A DNA stretch of 64,000 nt from Streptosporangium carneum (GCF_027922005.1 NZ_BSEV01000010.1:29272-93271), one strand, 5' to 3'; positions 16,144 through 25,134 are shown, counted from the stretch's first letter. Notes: a model not told the origin generated them from the sequence alone. Numbers and translations are program-made.

Positions 16144-17081
16144 CAGCGGACCTTTCCAAAGACGACGGTCGAGGAGTAGGGGATGCCGGTCGGGGTCTGT
16201 TCGCCTGTCGTGGCGTCGACGGCGACGACGTCGTCGTCCCGTGCCACCAGGGTGTCGCTGTCTGCCCACATGAGAGGCTCGAGCCCGGCCGGAAGGCGTT
16301 TCACCAGGCGTCCGGTGGACGTGTCGAAGATCGAGAAGCCGTCGAAGCCGATGTACCGGCGCAGGTCCGGTGAGAGGTCGCGTACCGCCGTCGGCGGGCG
16401 GAAGGGGGTCGCGGCGCCGTCGGAGCGGATGGAGACCGCCTTGTCGGCGTCACCGTTGCAGGCAGCGTTCCCCACCAGCCTGTCATCGTCGAGCCCGTAC
16501 ACGAAGCACACCCGGTCCAACGTTCTGGTTCGCCCCGTCTCGAAGTCGGTGACGAAGGTGCGGCGGTTCGCCCTGGTGGACACGGCGAAGTGACGGCCGT
16601 CGGCGGAGCTGACCACGCTGGTGATCCCGACCAGCTCCTCGGCCGTCAGCACGGGGGTGATCGGGCGCGCGGAGCCGCCGCGAAGGTCCGTGGCGAGGTA
16701 TCGGAGTTGCCTGACGTCCAGGTAGGCGACACGGTGACCGTCGGGGCTGATGTCGATGGGGATCACCTGCCGCCCGCCTGGTGAGGGGGTCCGGATGACG
16801 CTCACAGCCGTTCGCAACGTGACGTCCACGCCGAACGGCACGTGCAGCGTCCAGCCCGCGCACGTGACCACAACCTCTTCGTAGGCGGGTTCGGGTTCGG
16901 GGGCGAAGAGGCCGAGCATCGAGTCTGCGCACTCGGGCGACGACGGCTCGCCGTACGTGATCGCCTGGAAGGTGAGGCCGGTCGCCCCCTGGCAGGCGAT
17001 CAGAGCACACAGAAGCAGTGCGACGGCGCCCCATCTTCTGGCGATTCTCCAGCGCGCGAGCTTTGCCCACGAATGTGCCAC
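16143..17081 (-). CDS. Membrane-anchored beta-propeller protein
   Basis: The 312-aa protein has an N-terminal signal-anchor helix (ALLLCALIAC); the Cys near residue 30 might be a lipid site but the lipobox is poor. The extracytoplasmic part reads as a WD40-like propeller, with ISPDGHRVAYLDVRQLRYL, SSADGRHFAVSTR and LSPDLRRYIGFDGFS blades. It is coupled by a one-base overlap to the downstream propeller protein with the HTH-like N-terminus. The pair share blade patterns and probably arose by duplication. GTG at 17081 is the apparent start, without a strong ribosome binding site. Confidence 0.72.
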   Translation of the reverse strand: MAHSWAKLARWRIARRWGAVALLLCALIACQGATGLTFQAITYGEPSSPECADSMLGLFAPEPEPAYEEVVVTCAGWTLHVPFGVDVTLRTAVSVIRTPSPGGRQVIPIDISPDGHRVAYLDVRQLRYLATDLRGGSARPITPVLTAEELVGITSVVSSADGRHFAVSTRANRRTFVTDFETGRTRTLDRVCFVYGLDDDRLVGNAACNGDADKAVSIRSDGAATPFRPPTAVRDLSPDLRRYIGFDGFSIFDTSTGRLVKRLPAGLEPLMWADSDTLVARDDDVVAVDATTGEQTPTGIPYSSTVVFGKVR

Positions 17082-17327
17082 GAACCGAGAACATATCCCT
17101 GCTCGCGAACCGCCGACAAGGCCATTTTCGCGACCTCCGAGCCGCCCTCGAATTGAAGGCGGAGTTTCTCGGGCCCTCCCGGGGAAGGCGGCCGGGCCTC
17201 GGCGGCGATCGTCCAGGTCAAAGCGTGAGTCATACCTGTCAGGCCGAGACTTCTCCTTGCCGGGGAACGGGATTTTTCACCGCGTCCTTTTTCCATACTG
17301 AAAGCGACGGCCTGGATTAGACATAAT

Positions 17328-17924
17328 GTGGGTGTGCTGAGATTCGTGCTCGACGCCCTGCTCGGCAAAGGGGCCGCGGACGACAAGACGCCCTCCGAGT
17401 CCGGTCACCTCACCGACGAGGCGGTGATGGTCTACATCGTGGCCGTGCTCACCGATGCCAGAAACGAGATCGGCCGCGCCGACCAGAAGGCGGCCGCCCT
17501 CCTGGCGGCCTCGGGCGTCGGCGTCGGCGCCCTGATCGCGGGTCTGCTCGGCGGCCAGTGGTCGCCCACCCGGCTGCCGGGCTCGGTGCAGTGGCTGTGG
17601 TGGGTCGGCATCGTCCTCTGCGCGCTGGGCGTCCTGTCGCTCGGCTTCGCGATCTACCCCAGGTCGAGCCGCGGAGCGGCGCGGATCGTCCGCCGTCGAG
17701 GAGTCTTCCTCGGTGACTTCGCCTCGGCGGTCAAGGCGGAGCTGGGCCGGGCGAAGCTCGGCCGCGACGCTCGCGTACGGATCGAGCTGGTCGTGAGTCA
17801 GGTGGAGCATCTCGCCTCAATCGTGGACGTCAAGTACCGGCACATCCGCCGGGGGATGCTTCTGCTGCTCGCCGCCATCCTCTGCTGCGCGTCCGCCGTC
17901 GTCCTGGCCCCGCTGCTCGTCTGA
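17328..17924 (+). CDS. Pycsar effector-like membrane protein (PycTM / DUF5706)
   Basis: A 198-aa three-helix membrane protein with the PycTM layout. A helix reads DARNEIGRADQKAAALLAAS, then TM1 and TM2 (about 57-75 and 90-112). A FAIYPRSS turn and a soluble charged middle follow. Then comes VEHLASIVDVKYRHIRRGM, leading into TM3. In characterised Pycsar systems such proteins sense cyclic pyrimidine nucleotides and disrupt the membrane to abort phage infection. The gene converges on the operon whose first gene encodes a cyclase-homology protein. Its last 108 bases overlap the end of the opposing gene. There is no ribosome binding site; CATAAT at 17322 suggests a leaderless start, possibly GTG 17334. 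Family call is confident, function in this context inferred. Confidence 0.83.
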   Translation: MGVLRFVLDALLGKGAADDKTPSESGHLTDEAVMVYIVAVLTDARNEIGRADQKAAALLAASGVGVGALIAGLLGGQWSPTRLPGSVQWLWWVGIVLCALGVLSLGFAIYPRSSRGAARIVRRRGVFLGDFASAVKAELGRAKLGRDARVRIELVVSQVEHLASIVDVKYRHIRRGMLLLLAAILCCASAVVLAPLLV

Positions 17925-18983
17925 GCCGCCGCCCCACTGTCCGTCCGAGCCCTGAGCCTCCCTGGTCCGTCTGTTCGGGTCCCGGCTCGGCCCGTCCGGT
18001 GCGTGCGACCGCTCGCACAGCGCCGCGAACCGGCTGTCCAGTCGTAGAGGGTGACAGCGGATGAGGCTCCACAGGATCACGGCGTAGGGACCGTGGAGGT
18101 CGGCCCGCGGGACCAGCGCCTCCTCGTCGCGCGCGCCGATCAGACCGGCGACGACGGCCTGGTCGTCCGCACCCGCCTGCAGCGCGCATTCGTGCGCGAT
18201 GGCGCTCCACCGCCTCCGGTGGCGGCGCAGCCGTCGCCGAGCCCTTTCGCGGTCGGCCCGCACCTGCCGGAGCGGCCGTGCGGTGGGCGCGGACGGGACC
18301 TCCGCCCGGATGAGCTCGCCGAACCGCATCCGGCTCAGGAAGAACACCGCCAGGACGACGAGTGTCAGAACCACGCCGCACGCCGCCACCGGACCGGACA
18401 ACCCTTCCGCGTTCAGCCAGAGCGCCGTCCACCCGGCGCACGCGGCCGAGCAGGCGAAGAACATCACGTCCGCGGGCATGACCCCGGTGGAGCCTCTCCG
18501 TCCGGCCCGTGAAACGGAGGCGAGTGAGGCGGAGGCAGGTGAGGCGGAGGCGAGCGAGGAGGAGGCGGGTGCGGCGGAACGCTCACCCCGCGACGGGCGG
18601 CCGCTCCTTTGGACCTTCGCCCACAGCAGGCTGTGACCTCCGCCCGCCCACGAGGCGGAGGAGATGAGCGTGAGAGCGAGCAGCGCGCCGCAGAGGGCGG
18701 CCAGGGCGGCCGGAGTCACCTCCGCGAGAATCCTCAGGGACTCCCAGGTGAGCAGAGCGGCCAGGAGGGTCGCGAGGAGCGCGTACTGCCAGGTCTCCGC
18801 TCTGCGGTGCAGACCTGGTCTCCTGACCGGCCGCGCCGCCTCCTCGCACGCCGTCCCGAAGTCGTCCAGGGCCCTCGACGCCGCGTCGAAGTCCTCGGCC
18901 AGCCTCTCGCCTTCCTTGACCAGCCGCCAGCGACCGTGTGGGACGCCCGCCCGCGGCGCCGCCGACGGTTCGCGAGCGGTCAC
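17817..18983 (-). CDS. Four-helix membrane protein, last gene of the cyclase-homologue operon
   Basis: I do not recognise the family. The 388-aa protein has a cytosolic N-terminus with a helical segment, two transmembrane helices near 65-120 and a Ser/Ala-rich repeated linker (LASASPASASLASVS). Two more helices lie near 170-215, and an Arg-rich helical C-terminal region follows (RADRERARRRLRRHRRRW). The final 36 codons are antisense to the PycTM-like gene and encode a Gly/Asp/Gln-rich tail that may not be functional. The GTG start overlaps the upstream stop (GTGA) with GAGGAGG before it. Operon position and topology suggest it partners the preceding membrane protein. Confidence 0.7.
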   Translation of the reverse strand: MTAREPSAAPRAGVPHGRWRLVKEGERLAEDFDAASRALDDFGTACEEAARPVRRPGLHRRAETWQYALLATLLAALLTWESLRILAEVTPAALAALCGALLALTLISSASWAGGGHSLLWAKVQRSGRPSRGERSAAPASSSLASASPASASLASVSRAGRRGSTGVMPADVMFFACSAACAGWTALWLNAEGLSGPVAACGVVLTLVVLAVFFLSRMRFGELIRAEVPSAPTARPLRQVRADRERARRRLRRHRRRWSAIAHECALQAGADDQAVVAGLIGARDEEALVPRADLHGPYAVILWSLIRCHPLRLDSRFAALCERSHAPDGPSRDPNRRTREAQGSDGQWGGGSDEQRGQDDGGRAAEDGGEQQKHPPADVPVLDVHD

Positions 18984-20518
18984 CTGTCCTCCTCGGGAGA
19001 AGCCTCGGGGGACGCCTCGAGGGATGCCTCCGGGGACGCCTCCGGGGACTCGGGGAGACTCCCTGGGAAACTCCTCGCAAGACCCTCCGGGGACTCCGGG
19101 AAACCCTCCGGAAAGCCCTCAGAGGACTCTGGGAAACCCTCCGGAGAACCCCCCGCAAGACCCTCCGAAGACTCGGGAGAACCCTCCGGGGAACTCCTCG
19201 TCCAGCTGAGCTGTGCCTCCAGCCTTCTCACCAGGTCGGCGAACTTCTCACGGGTGGTCACGGGATCGAGTTCGACGAGCGTGCGCACGGTCTCCGCGAG
19301 CGGTCCGCGACCGGGTTGGGGCTGGTGGACGCCCTCGAAGATCTGGTACGGCAGGCCGGCCGCGGCGAGCCACTCCGCGGTCGGCGTCGTCGCGATGTCG
19401 CCTTGGGTGAGCGGTTTCGGCGGCTCGGGTCCGGCCTTCCCGTGCCGGAGCCTGGCGGGAAGGATCACGTCGTACCACGGCTTGGCCAGTTCGGCCCTGA
19501 TCACGCTGGCGACCTCGTCATGGCATGAGCGCAGGTCGCGCCATGTGTGCTCGTAGGCCGACACCGCCTTCTCCACGTCGCCGCTGAGCGCCGTGGCCCT
19601 GGCCGCGGCCCGTTCGAAGGCGCGCTCGGCTCCGCGCATGTTCTCGTGGTGCGGACGGTGGATCAGCGCCTCGAGGACGACCACCGTCGCCGCCAACACC
19701 ATGATCAACAGCAGGACCGCCCAGTCCGGCGGCACGGAGACGATCCCTCCGGCCTCGTCGGCCGCGAGCTGTCCCCTGATGTACGCCCACAGGGCGTAGA
19801 CAGCGAAGATCAGCAGAGGGAAGGCCAGGAGTGCCAGGGCTCTGCCGAGGGTGCGCAGGACCCTGGGACGCTCGTCGGCGGACGCGGGACGCCGCCGGGC
19901 GTTGGTCAGCCGTGCGATCGGGTCGGCGAGGATCCGGCCCGCGGTGACCAGGCTGACGGCCAGGACGACGGCGGCGACCAGTCCGACGCTGCGCTCCAGC
20001 AGTGGCGCGTGCAGCTCGATGTTGAGCAGGTCGAGAAAGACCCGCTGGAAGAAGTACGCGTCGAAGATCGCCACGAAGACGATCGTGGCCAGCGTCAGCA
20101 GGCGCAGCCACCGGGGGGCCGGGCCACGCTCGTGGAACGCCGCCGAGGCGAGCGCCCGGTCCGCCTCGATGAGGGCCTGCCTGGCCCGGAACACCATGCC
20201 GCCGTCGAGGAAGACCTTGAACGTCCTCAGCGCGTTCTCGGCGTTCGCCTTTCGCTGCTCCACCGCCCCGCGCTGGCGGCTGAGATATCCGTGGTAGTCG
20301 TTGAGCCGCCGCGTCGCGCTCTCGCTCGCCTCGGTGAGGTGCGTCATCTCACCGTTGTCCAGCACGTGGGGCGGGCGTCTGTCCAGCAGGCTCCCGTACA
20401 CCACCTGCTGGTGCAGTCCGCAGGTGCAGCCGTGGTGGCACGGCAGGATGACGGCGTCGGGGGTGATCCCGGACCTGGGGACCACTTCGCCGTTCACGAT
20501 GGTCGTCTCGTCGCTCAT
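18980..20518 (-). CDS. Four-helix membrane protein with Cys/His cluster and Ser-Pro-Glu-Gly repeat tail
   Basis: A 512-aa protein of unrecognised family. Near the N-terminus is CHHGCTCGLH (residues 27-36), a compact possible metal site. A coiled-coil-like helix (60-125) follows, then transmembrane helices near 138-157, 178-195, 227-247 and 266-285. The long cytosolic region is helical. The last 70 residues are low complexity, built on SPEGFPESSEG-type units. The ATG overlaps the vWA gene stop (ATGA). The tail is encoded by an imperfect 24-36 bp repeat at 18995-19200. Position between an envelope lipoprotein and another membrane protein suggests a membrane complex. Confidence 0.7.
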   Translation of the reverse strand: MSDETTIVNGEVVPRSGITPDAVILPCHHGCTCGLHQQVVYGSLLDRRPPHVLDNGEMTHLTEASESATRRLNDYHGYLSRQRGAVEQRKANAENALRTFKVFLDGGMVFRARQALIEADRALASAAFHERGPAPRWLRLLTLATIVFVAIFDAYFFQRVFLDLLNIELHAPLLERSVGLVAAVVLAVSLVTAGRILADPIARLTNARRRPASADERPRVLRTLGRALALLAFPLLIFAVYALWAYIRGQLAADEAGGIVSVPPDWAVLLLIMVLAATVVVLEALIHRPHHENMRGAERAFERAAARATALSGDVEKAVSAYEHTWRDLRSCHDEVASVIRAELAKPWYDVILPARLRHGKAGPEPPKPLTQGDIATTPTAEWLAAAGLPYQIFEGVHQPQPGRGPLAETVRTLVELDPVTTREKFADLVRRLEAQLSWTRSSPEGSPESSEGLAGGSPEGFPESSEGFPEGFPESPEGLARSFPGSLPESPEASPEASLEASPEASPEEDR

Positions 20519-21777
20519 GTCTGCTTCCCGTAGACGATCTCGACCCGCCGGTTGGCCTGCAGGCATCGGTCGTCGGGCGTGCCGCCGGGGAACTCGTCGG
20601 CGCACTTGAGCCGGGTCTCGCCGAGTCCGACGGACTCGGTCTCCGCGTCCGCCACGCCTTTGGTGACCAGATAGTCCAGTACGGCCCGCGCCCGGCGCTC
20701 CGACAGGCTCTTGTTGTAGGCGGCCGAGGCACGGGAGTCCGTGTGCCCGATCACACGGGCGACGGAGCGTTTCGCCCGCCTGGTGACGGCGGCGATCTGG
20801 TCGAGGACCGCCCGCGCCCGGTCGCCGAGTGCCGCGGAGCCGGTGGCGAACAGCAGTTCCGAGGGGATCTCCAGCCGGTCGCCCTTGGTACTGATCTCGG
20901 GGAAGACGACGTCGGGATCGTCGACGCGGTCGATCTCGCCGGTCACGTCGGAGGTCTTGCCCGGCGGTTGGACGCAGGTGGAGGCGTTCTCGGTGCGCAG
21001 GGAGGCGCAGACGTCACGCCAGAACCCTTTGAGCCATTCCGCGTGTTCGCTCGCCAGCGGCCTGCCTGAGGCCTGCATGCCGATGCCGTACAGGCTGACC
21101 CGCACTCCCTCCAGGCTGTTCAGGCCCTTGGCGTTCCCGCACGCCCGCAGGGCGGCGCCTGGCTCGTTGCCCTCCTTGAGGATCTTCCGCAGGTCGAGGC
21201 AGCCGGAGTTGGACAGCCCGTCGGTGATGACGACCAGCCGCCGGTGCGGCACGGCGGCCCGCGCGAGGATCTCGCCGCCCTGGGCCAGCGCGCCCAGCAC
21301 GTCCGTGCCCTCGGCCATGGGGGTGCTCCTCCAGGTGGCGCTGACGGCGGCCGCCACGCAGTCGACCACGGACTCCTCCTGCGCGGCGCGCCGGGCGTCG
21401 CCTCCGGAGGCGTACGGCAGGGCGGCGTCGACCGCCTGCCACCCCGTCTTGGGTGAGGCCCCGTCGAACGTCCCGATGGAGACGAGCCGTTCGCCGTCGG
21501 CGGTGAACTCGGGCCCGATGGCGTCGGCCACCAGTGACGTCACGTCGGCCATGCGGCCTGTGACGCCCCGGGCGGGCGACGCGGAGGCGGAGACGTCCAC
21601 GAGGAAGACGGTCTGCGAGGTGACCTGCCTGGCCGCGTCGCCTCGCTTCGGGCGGTTCAGCCAGGCGCACCGCTCCTGTCCCGCGCCCTTCTGGGCGGGA
21701 GCCGTCACGGTGCACGCGCTCACGGGCAGGCAGGCGAGCGCCAGCGCCGCGAGCGCCGCCGAAGTCCTAGAGCGCAT
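20515..21777 (-). CDS. Lipoprotein with vWA domain and OmpA-like peptidoglycan-binding domain
   Basis: The 420-aa protein has a lipoprotein signal ending LPVSAC (Cys22). A von Willebrand A domain follows; its MIDAS starts DVSASAS (D61, S63, S65), TDGLSNSG lies in the next strand, and the last strand is VSLYGIGM. The C-terminal OmpA-like domain reads LFATGSAALGDRARAVLDQI and VIGHTDSRASAAYNKSLSER, and ends ANRRVEIVYG. It is probably tethered to the outer face of the membrane while gripping peptidoglycan, with metal-dependent ligand binding through vWA. Start ATG 21777 has GGAGG 7 bases upstream and overlaps the preceding gene by 11 bases. Confidence 0.88.
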   Translation of the reverse strand: MRSRTSAALAALALACLPVSACTVTAPAQKGAGQERCAWLNRPKRGDAARQVTSQTVFLVDVSASASPARGVTGRMADVTSLVADAIGPEFTADGERLVSIGTFDGASPKTGWQAVDAALPYASGGDARRAAQEESVVDCVAAAVSATWRSTPMAEGTDVLGALAQGGEILARAAVPHRRLVVITDGLSNSGCLDLRKILKEGNEPGAALRACGNAKGLNSLEGVRVSLYGIGMQASGRPLASEHAEWLKGFWRDVCASLRTENASTCVQPPGKTSDVTGEIDRVDDPDVVFPEISTKGDRLEIPSELLFATGSAALGDRARAVLDQIAAVTRRAKRSVARVIGHTDSRASAAYNKSLSERRARAVLDYLVTKGVADAETESVGLGETRLKCADEFPGGTPDDRCLQANRRVEIVYGKQT

Positions 21778-22795
21778 AGTCGTCCTCCGTGGGGTCGCCG
21801 TCGGACTCGTCGTCTGGCCGGTCGTCGTCGGACTCGGTCACCGTCCCGACGTCGAGCGGCTTGGGAACCGGCACTCCCAGGTGGCGCAGCAGCGCGTGGA
21901 GCGCCGAGTCGCTCTGGACGATGAAGTCGAACTCGTCGAGCCGACGCCGTTCGATCACAAGGTCGCTGAGGTTCTTGAAGAGCTGGTTCGTCTCCGTGAC
22001 GCGCTCCTGGAGCATCACCTCGAGCGTCGCGGCTCCGCTGATCTCCGCGTCCTCGGCGAGGGCCATCGCGTACGGGGCGATCCAGGTCGCCTTCTCCGTC
22101 TCGACGTCTCCCACGCCGCGCAGCGACTCCAGCAGGGTCTCCTGCCACCGGTCCCTGAGGGTGCGGATCTGCTCGACGTAGACCTCCCGGATGTCGCCGT
22201 AGTTGTCCAGCAGGAGCCGCTCGTGCCAGAGCTCCTGCAGGTCCTTCCGCACGGGCTCGCACACGTCGACCCAGACGCGGATCGCGCACTTCACGTCGCC
22301 GTCGTTCATGCAGTTCACCAGCTCGCGCCCGATGGCCTCCTCGACCTCGGCCGCGCGGTAGGGGGGATACCTGCGGCCGATCGGGCGGACGCGCCGTTCG
22401 ATCATGTCCTGCGCCTCGGCGCTGAGCTCCTTGATGCTCTTCTCGATCTCCCGCGTCCTGTCGGCCATCGCCTTCCTGTCCGCGGTCGCGTCCGTGTGCC
22501 AGTCGCATCGCACGCGCACCGTGAACGGGAAGGCGTCGCCCATGGCGGGGGTCGTGAAGGTGAACTCCTGCCGTGACTTCTTGACCACCACCCGGGAGAG
22601 CTCGCTGCGGGGCGGCATCGAGGGAAAGTCGTCGCCGAGGTTGAGGAGACGCCTCGCGCCTTCCCACTGGGCGCTCCACCACGCCTTCGTGAAGGGCTTG
22701 CGCCACCAGGAAGTGGTTCCCGGGTCGGAGGAGTCCCACCCGGAGGGGGAGGTGGTGTCCCCGCGTCGCCTCCTCTTCGGCCGTTCGGTGCTCAT
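21767..22795 (-). CDS. Helical/coiled-coil cytosolic protein, possibly SPFH-like
   Basis: A roughly 342-aa soluble protein with an Arg-rich start, a Trp-rich patch (WWRKPFTKAWWSAQW) and a beta-rich block (QEFTFTTPAMGDAFPFTVRV). A long alternating helical region and an acidic tail (ESDDDRPDDESDGD) follow. The beta block followed by charged helices recalls SPFH/flotillin-type proteins, but this is a visual impression only. The ATG at 22795 overlaps the previous stop (ATGA) and has GAAAGGAG 6 bases upstream. Its place between a P-loop-like protein and an envelope lipoprotein suggests an adaptor on the inner membrane face. Confidence 0.6.
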   Translation of the reverse strand: MSTERPKRRRRGDTTSPSGWDSSDPGTTSWWRKPFTKAWWSAQWEGARRLLNLGDDFPSMPPRSELSRVVVKKSRQEFTFTTPAMGDAFPFTVRVRCDWHTDATADRKAMADRTREIEKSIKELSAEAQDMIERRVRPIGRRYPPYRAAEVEEAIGRELVNCMNDGDVKCAIRVWVDVCEPVRKDLQELWHERLLLDNYGDIREVYVEQIRTLRDRWQETLLESLRGVGDVETEKATWIAPYAMALAEDAEISGAATLEVMLQERVTETNQLFKNLSDLVIERRRLDEFDFIVQSDSALHALLRHLGVPVPKPLDVGTVTESDDDRPDDESDGDPTEDDYAL

Positions 22796-25134
22796 GTCGT
22801 CTCCTTTCTCCACCTTCTGGTCCACATCTGTCGGTAGACGCCGAGGCGTCCGCGGAGCGGCTCGAACTCCGCCAGGCGCTTCAGGAGGTCCTCGAATCCG
22901 GGCCTCAGGTCGGCGTTCCTACGGCTGCTCAGCTCCCACCTGCTGAGCAGCTGCCACGCCACCTTCAGGGAGTCGCGCTCGGTGCAGGCCATGGCCCACA
23001 GGAGCGCCAGCATCTCGGCGTCGAGGAGGCCGGGCTCGTGCGCCTGACGCCACTGGATGTCGAAGACGGCGGACGTCCTCTCGGCGGGGGTGGCGCGCAG
23101 CCGGGCCAGCCTCACCCAGGTGCGGGCGGCCCGGCGGCGCATCGGAGCGAGGACCGTCCAGTTGGTGATCTCCTCCAGCACCTTTCCGTGCAGTCCCTGG
23201 AGGTACATCTCCGTCAGCGCGCGTTCGACCAGGCTCGCGAAGTTCTGCCGGGGGTCGGCGGCTCCGATCCGGACGCCCCTGATCGCCTCCTCGGGGAAGG
23301 CGGTGGCGATGTGGGTGCCGTACGAGCGGATGGCCACGGCCTGCTTTCCCAGCTCGGTGGACCTCGCCCACCTGCGCAGCAGGGCCCGGACCTGCTTCAC
23401 CCTGTTCTCGTGGGCGCGTCCCTCCTGCCAGGAGATGACCAGGGCCTCGAGAAGCCAGGCGGCGGCCCGATGGACGTCCGGGTTCTCCGACTTTCCCCAG
23501 GGCTCGATGACCTGTTCCCTGATCACGTCGAAGTCGTCGGCCGCGATGACGGCCAGTGACTGCGCGTAGCGCACCTGGACGACCTCGCTTCCGGGGTTCT
23601 CGCACAGCTCGACGAGCCACTTGATGAGCGGGGCGCGCGCGTGGTCGTAGTCCGTCCAGGCCACCCAGAGCAGTTCGCGCGCGAGGCGCGGCTCCGGCAT
23701 GTGCACGTACACCTTCGACTCGGAGCCGGTGACGAGCTTCACGTGTTGCAACCGGTGCGGCAGCGGTTCGGCGAAGACTCTGCGGCCCGCGTTCCCGACC
23801 GGCCGCTCGACCTTCAGCAGCAGGTCGGCCAGACGCCGCGCGGCGGCGACGACGTGCGTCATCGGCATCCGGTCGAGGACGGCGGTGGCCAGCACGTACG
23901 CCTGGTGGACCGGCGAGCCCGCCTCGTTCGGGACGGCCAGCAGCTTCCTGGCCTGTTCGATCAGGTGCGCCGCCCGGCGTTGGAGGATCAGCCGGTCGAG
24001 GTCCTCGGTCTTGCCGAGCTGGTGCCAGTCGCAGATCGTCTGAGCCAGCCGGGCCGCGGTCGACGGCGCGACCGTCCTGTCGTCGACCAGTTCCCTGTGC
24101 CAGGCCGCCGCCTCGGCGCTGCCCTCCAGTGTCTCGGAGATGAGCCGGTCGGCCAGGGCGAGGGACGCCTCGGCGACACGCGTTCCCGGCTCGAACAGCA
24201 GGGCCGCCACATGGTGGCGCACCACGGTGACGGGGTCCGGCGGAACGTGCTGGACCAGACAGTCGCGCACCCAGTGCTCGGCGCTCTGCTGCCTGACGAG
24301 GACCACCAGGAAGGCCTGTTTCTCCTCCAGGCGTTTGACCAGGTGGGCGAGCTGCGCCTCGCTCAGGTCGTACGGCCACTGCGCGTCCGTGGCGTCGACC
24401 AGATGCCCGCCGTCCTGGATCAGCCCCTCGATGACCGCGGTCAGCCCGCCCGCGCCGTCGACGACGTTGACCGTCCCCGGTCCGTGGTGGAGCGCGACCA
24501 CGGCCGACGACCTGCGACCGGTGCGCTCGCGACCGTTGAGGAAGACCAGCCTGCCGTGCCCCGTGAGCAGCAGGCGAACCCTTTCGTCGGAGTCGGACGG
24601 CACGTGGACCCGGACGCAGTCGTCGATCTTGTCCGCTCCGAGTGAGCCGCTGACGTGCGCCTCACGCCGGGCCGAGACGCCGCCGGAGGCGAAGTAGCTG
24701 ATGTTGTAGACGTCGCGGCCGACCCAGTCCCGCCCGTACCACTTGTTGGCGCGCATCCGGCGGGCGATGTCCTCCACCGCGCGGTCGTGCAGGGACTCCT
24801 CCTCCTCGGTGGAGGTCCTGGGGGCCTCGCGCCGTTTCTGGCCGCGTTCTTTCTGCTCCTTGCCCGAAGGGGACTGCCGCTGGGGCGGCATGCCGGGGGG
24901 CGGCTGTTCGGCGCGCGCCGCCTTCAGCACGGGCGGGCGGTTGATGGCGGGCGGCCCGGCGGGCGAGGGGGCGGAACGGAGGCCGGGCAGCCGCGGTACC
25001 GGCTGCTCGGCGGGCGCGAGGGCCGCGGGTGTCCCGGGGGTCGCGGACGGGGACGCCGTCGCGTCCGGCTCGGGCGGCTGCGTCGGCGGCTCCGCGGGGG
25101 GCGGCTCGGGGGGAGGTCCGTTCTCCTTGCTCAC
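22792..25134 (-). CDS. Large protein with GRDxxGRDxYN tag, degenerate P-loop and helical-repeat C-half
   Basis: The 780-aa protein opens with a Pro-rich disordered region (about 1-110). Next is the tag WYGRDWVGRDVYN (residues 132-144), shared with the upstream cyclase-homology protein. A short beta/alpha region reads RLVFLNGRERTGRRSSAVVA (195-214). It has the position and shape of a Walker A loop, but Arg stands where Lys is expected. AFLVVLVRQ could be a Walker B-like strand without the acidic pair. The remainder is helical and HEAT/ARM-like. I read it as a STAND-type scaffold that has lost canonical NTP hydrolysis. The GTG start makes a GTGA overlap with the upstream gene. Confidence 0.72.
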   Translation of the reverse strand: MSKENGPPPEPPPAEPPTQPPEPDATASPSATPGTPAALAPAEQPVPRLPGLRSAPSPAGPPAINRPPVLKAARAEQPPPGMPPQRQSPSGKEQKERGQKRREAPRTSTEEEESLHDRAVEDIARRMRANKWYGRDWVGRDVYNISYFASGGVSARREAHVSGSLGADKIDDCVRVHVPSDSDERVRLLLTGHGRLVFLNGRERTGRRSSAVVALHHGPGTVNVVDGAGGLTAVIEGLIQDGGHLVDATDAQWPYDLSEAQLAHLVKRLEEKQAFLVVLVRQQSAEHWVRDCLVQHVPPDPVTVVRHHVAALLFEPGTRVAEASLALADRLISETLEGSAEAAAWHRELVDDRTVAPSTAARLAQTICDWHQLGKTEDLDRLILQRRAAHLIEQARKLLAVPNEAGSPVHQAYVLATAVLDRMPMTHVVAAARRLADLLLKVERPVGNAGRRVFAEPLPHRLQHVKLVTGSESKVYVHMPEPRLARELLWVAWTDYDHARAPLIKWLVELCENPGSEVVQVRYAQSLAVIAADDFDVIREQVIEPWGKSENPDVHRAAAWLLEALVISWQEGRAHENRVKQVRALLRRWARSTELGKQAVAIRSYGTHIATAFPEEAIRGVRIGAADPRQNFASLVERALTEMYLQGLHGKVLEEITNWTVLAPMRRRAARTWVRLARLRATPAERTSAVFDIQWRQAHEPGLLDAEMLALLWAMACTERDSLKVAWQLLSRWELSSRRNADLRPGFEDLLKRLAEFEPLRGRLGVYRQMWTRRWRKETT

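Noticed and set aside
22796..22825. Earlier start for the coiled-coil protein (10 extra residues)
   Set aside because: ATG 22795 has an ideal GAAAGGAG and the ATGA overlap seen through the operon.
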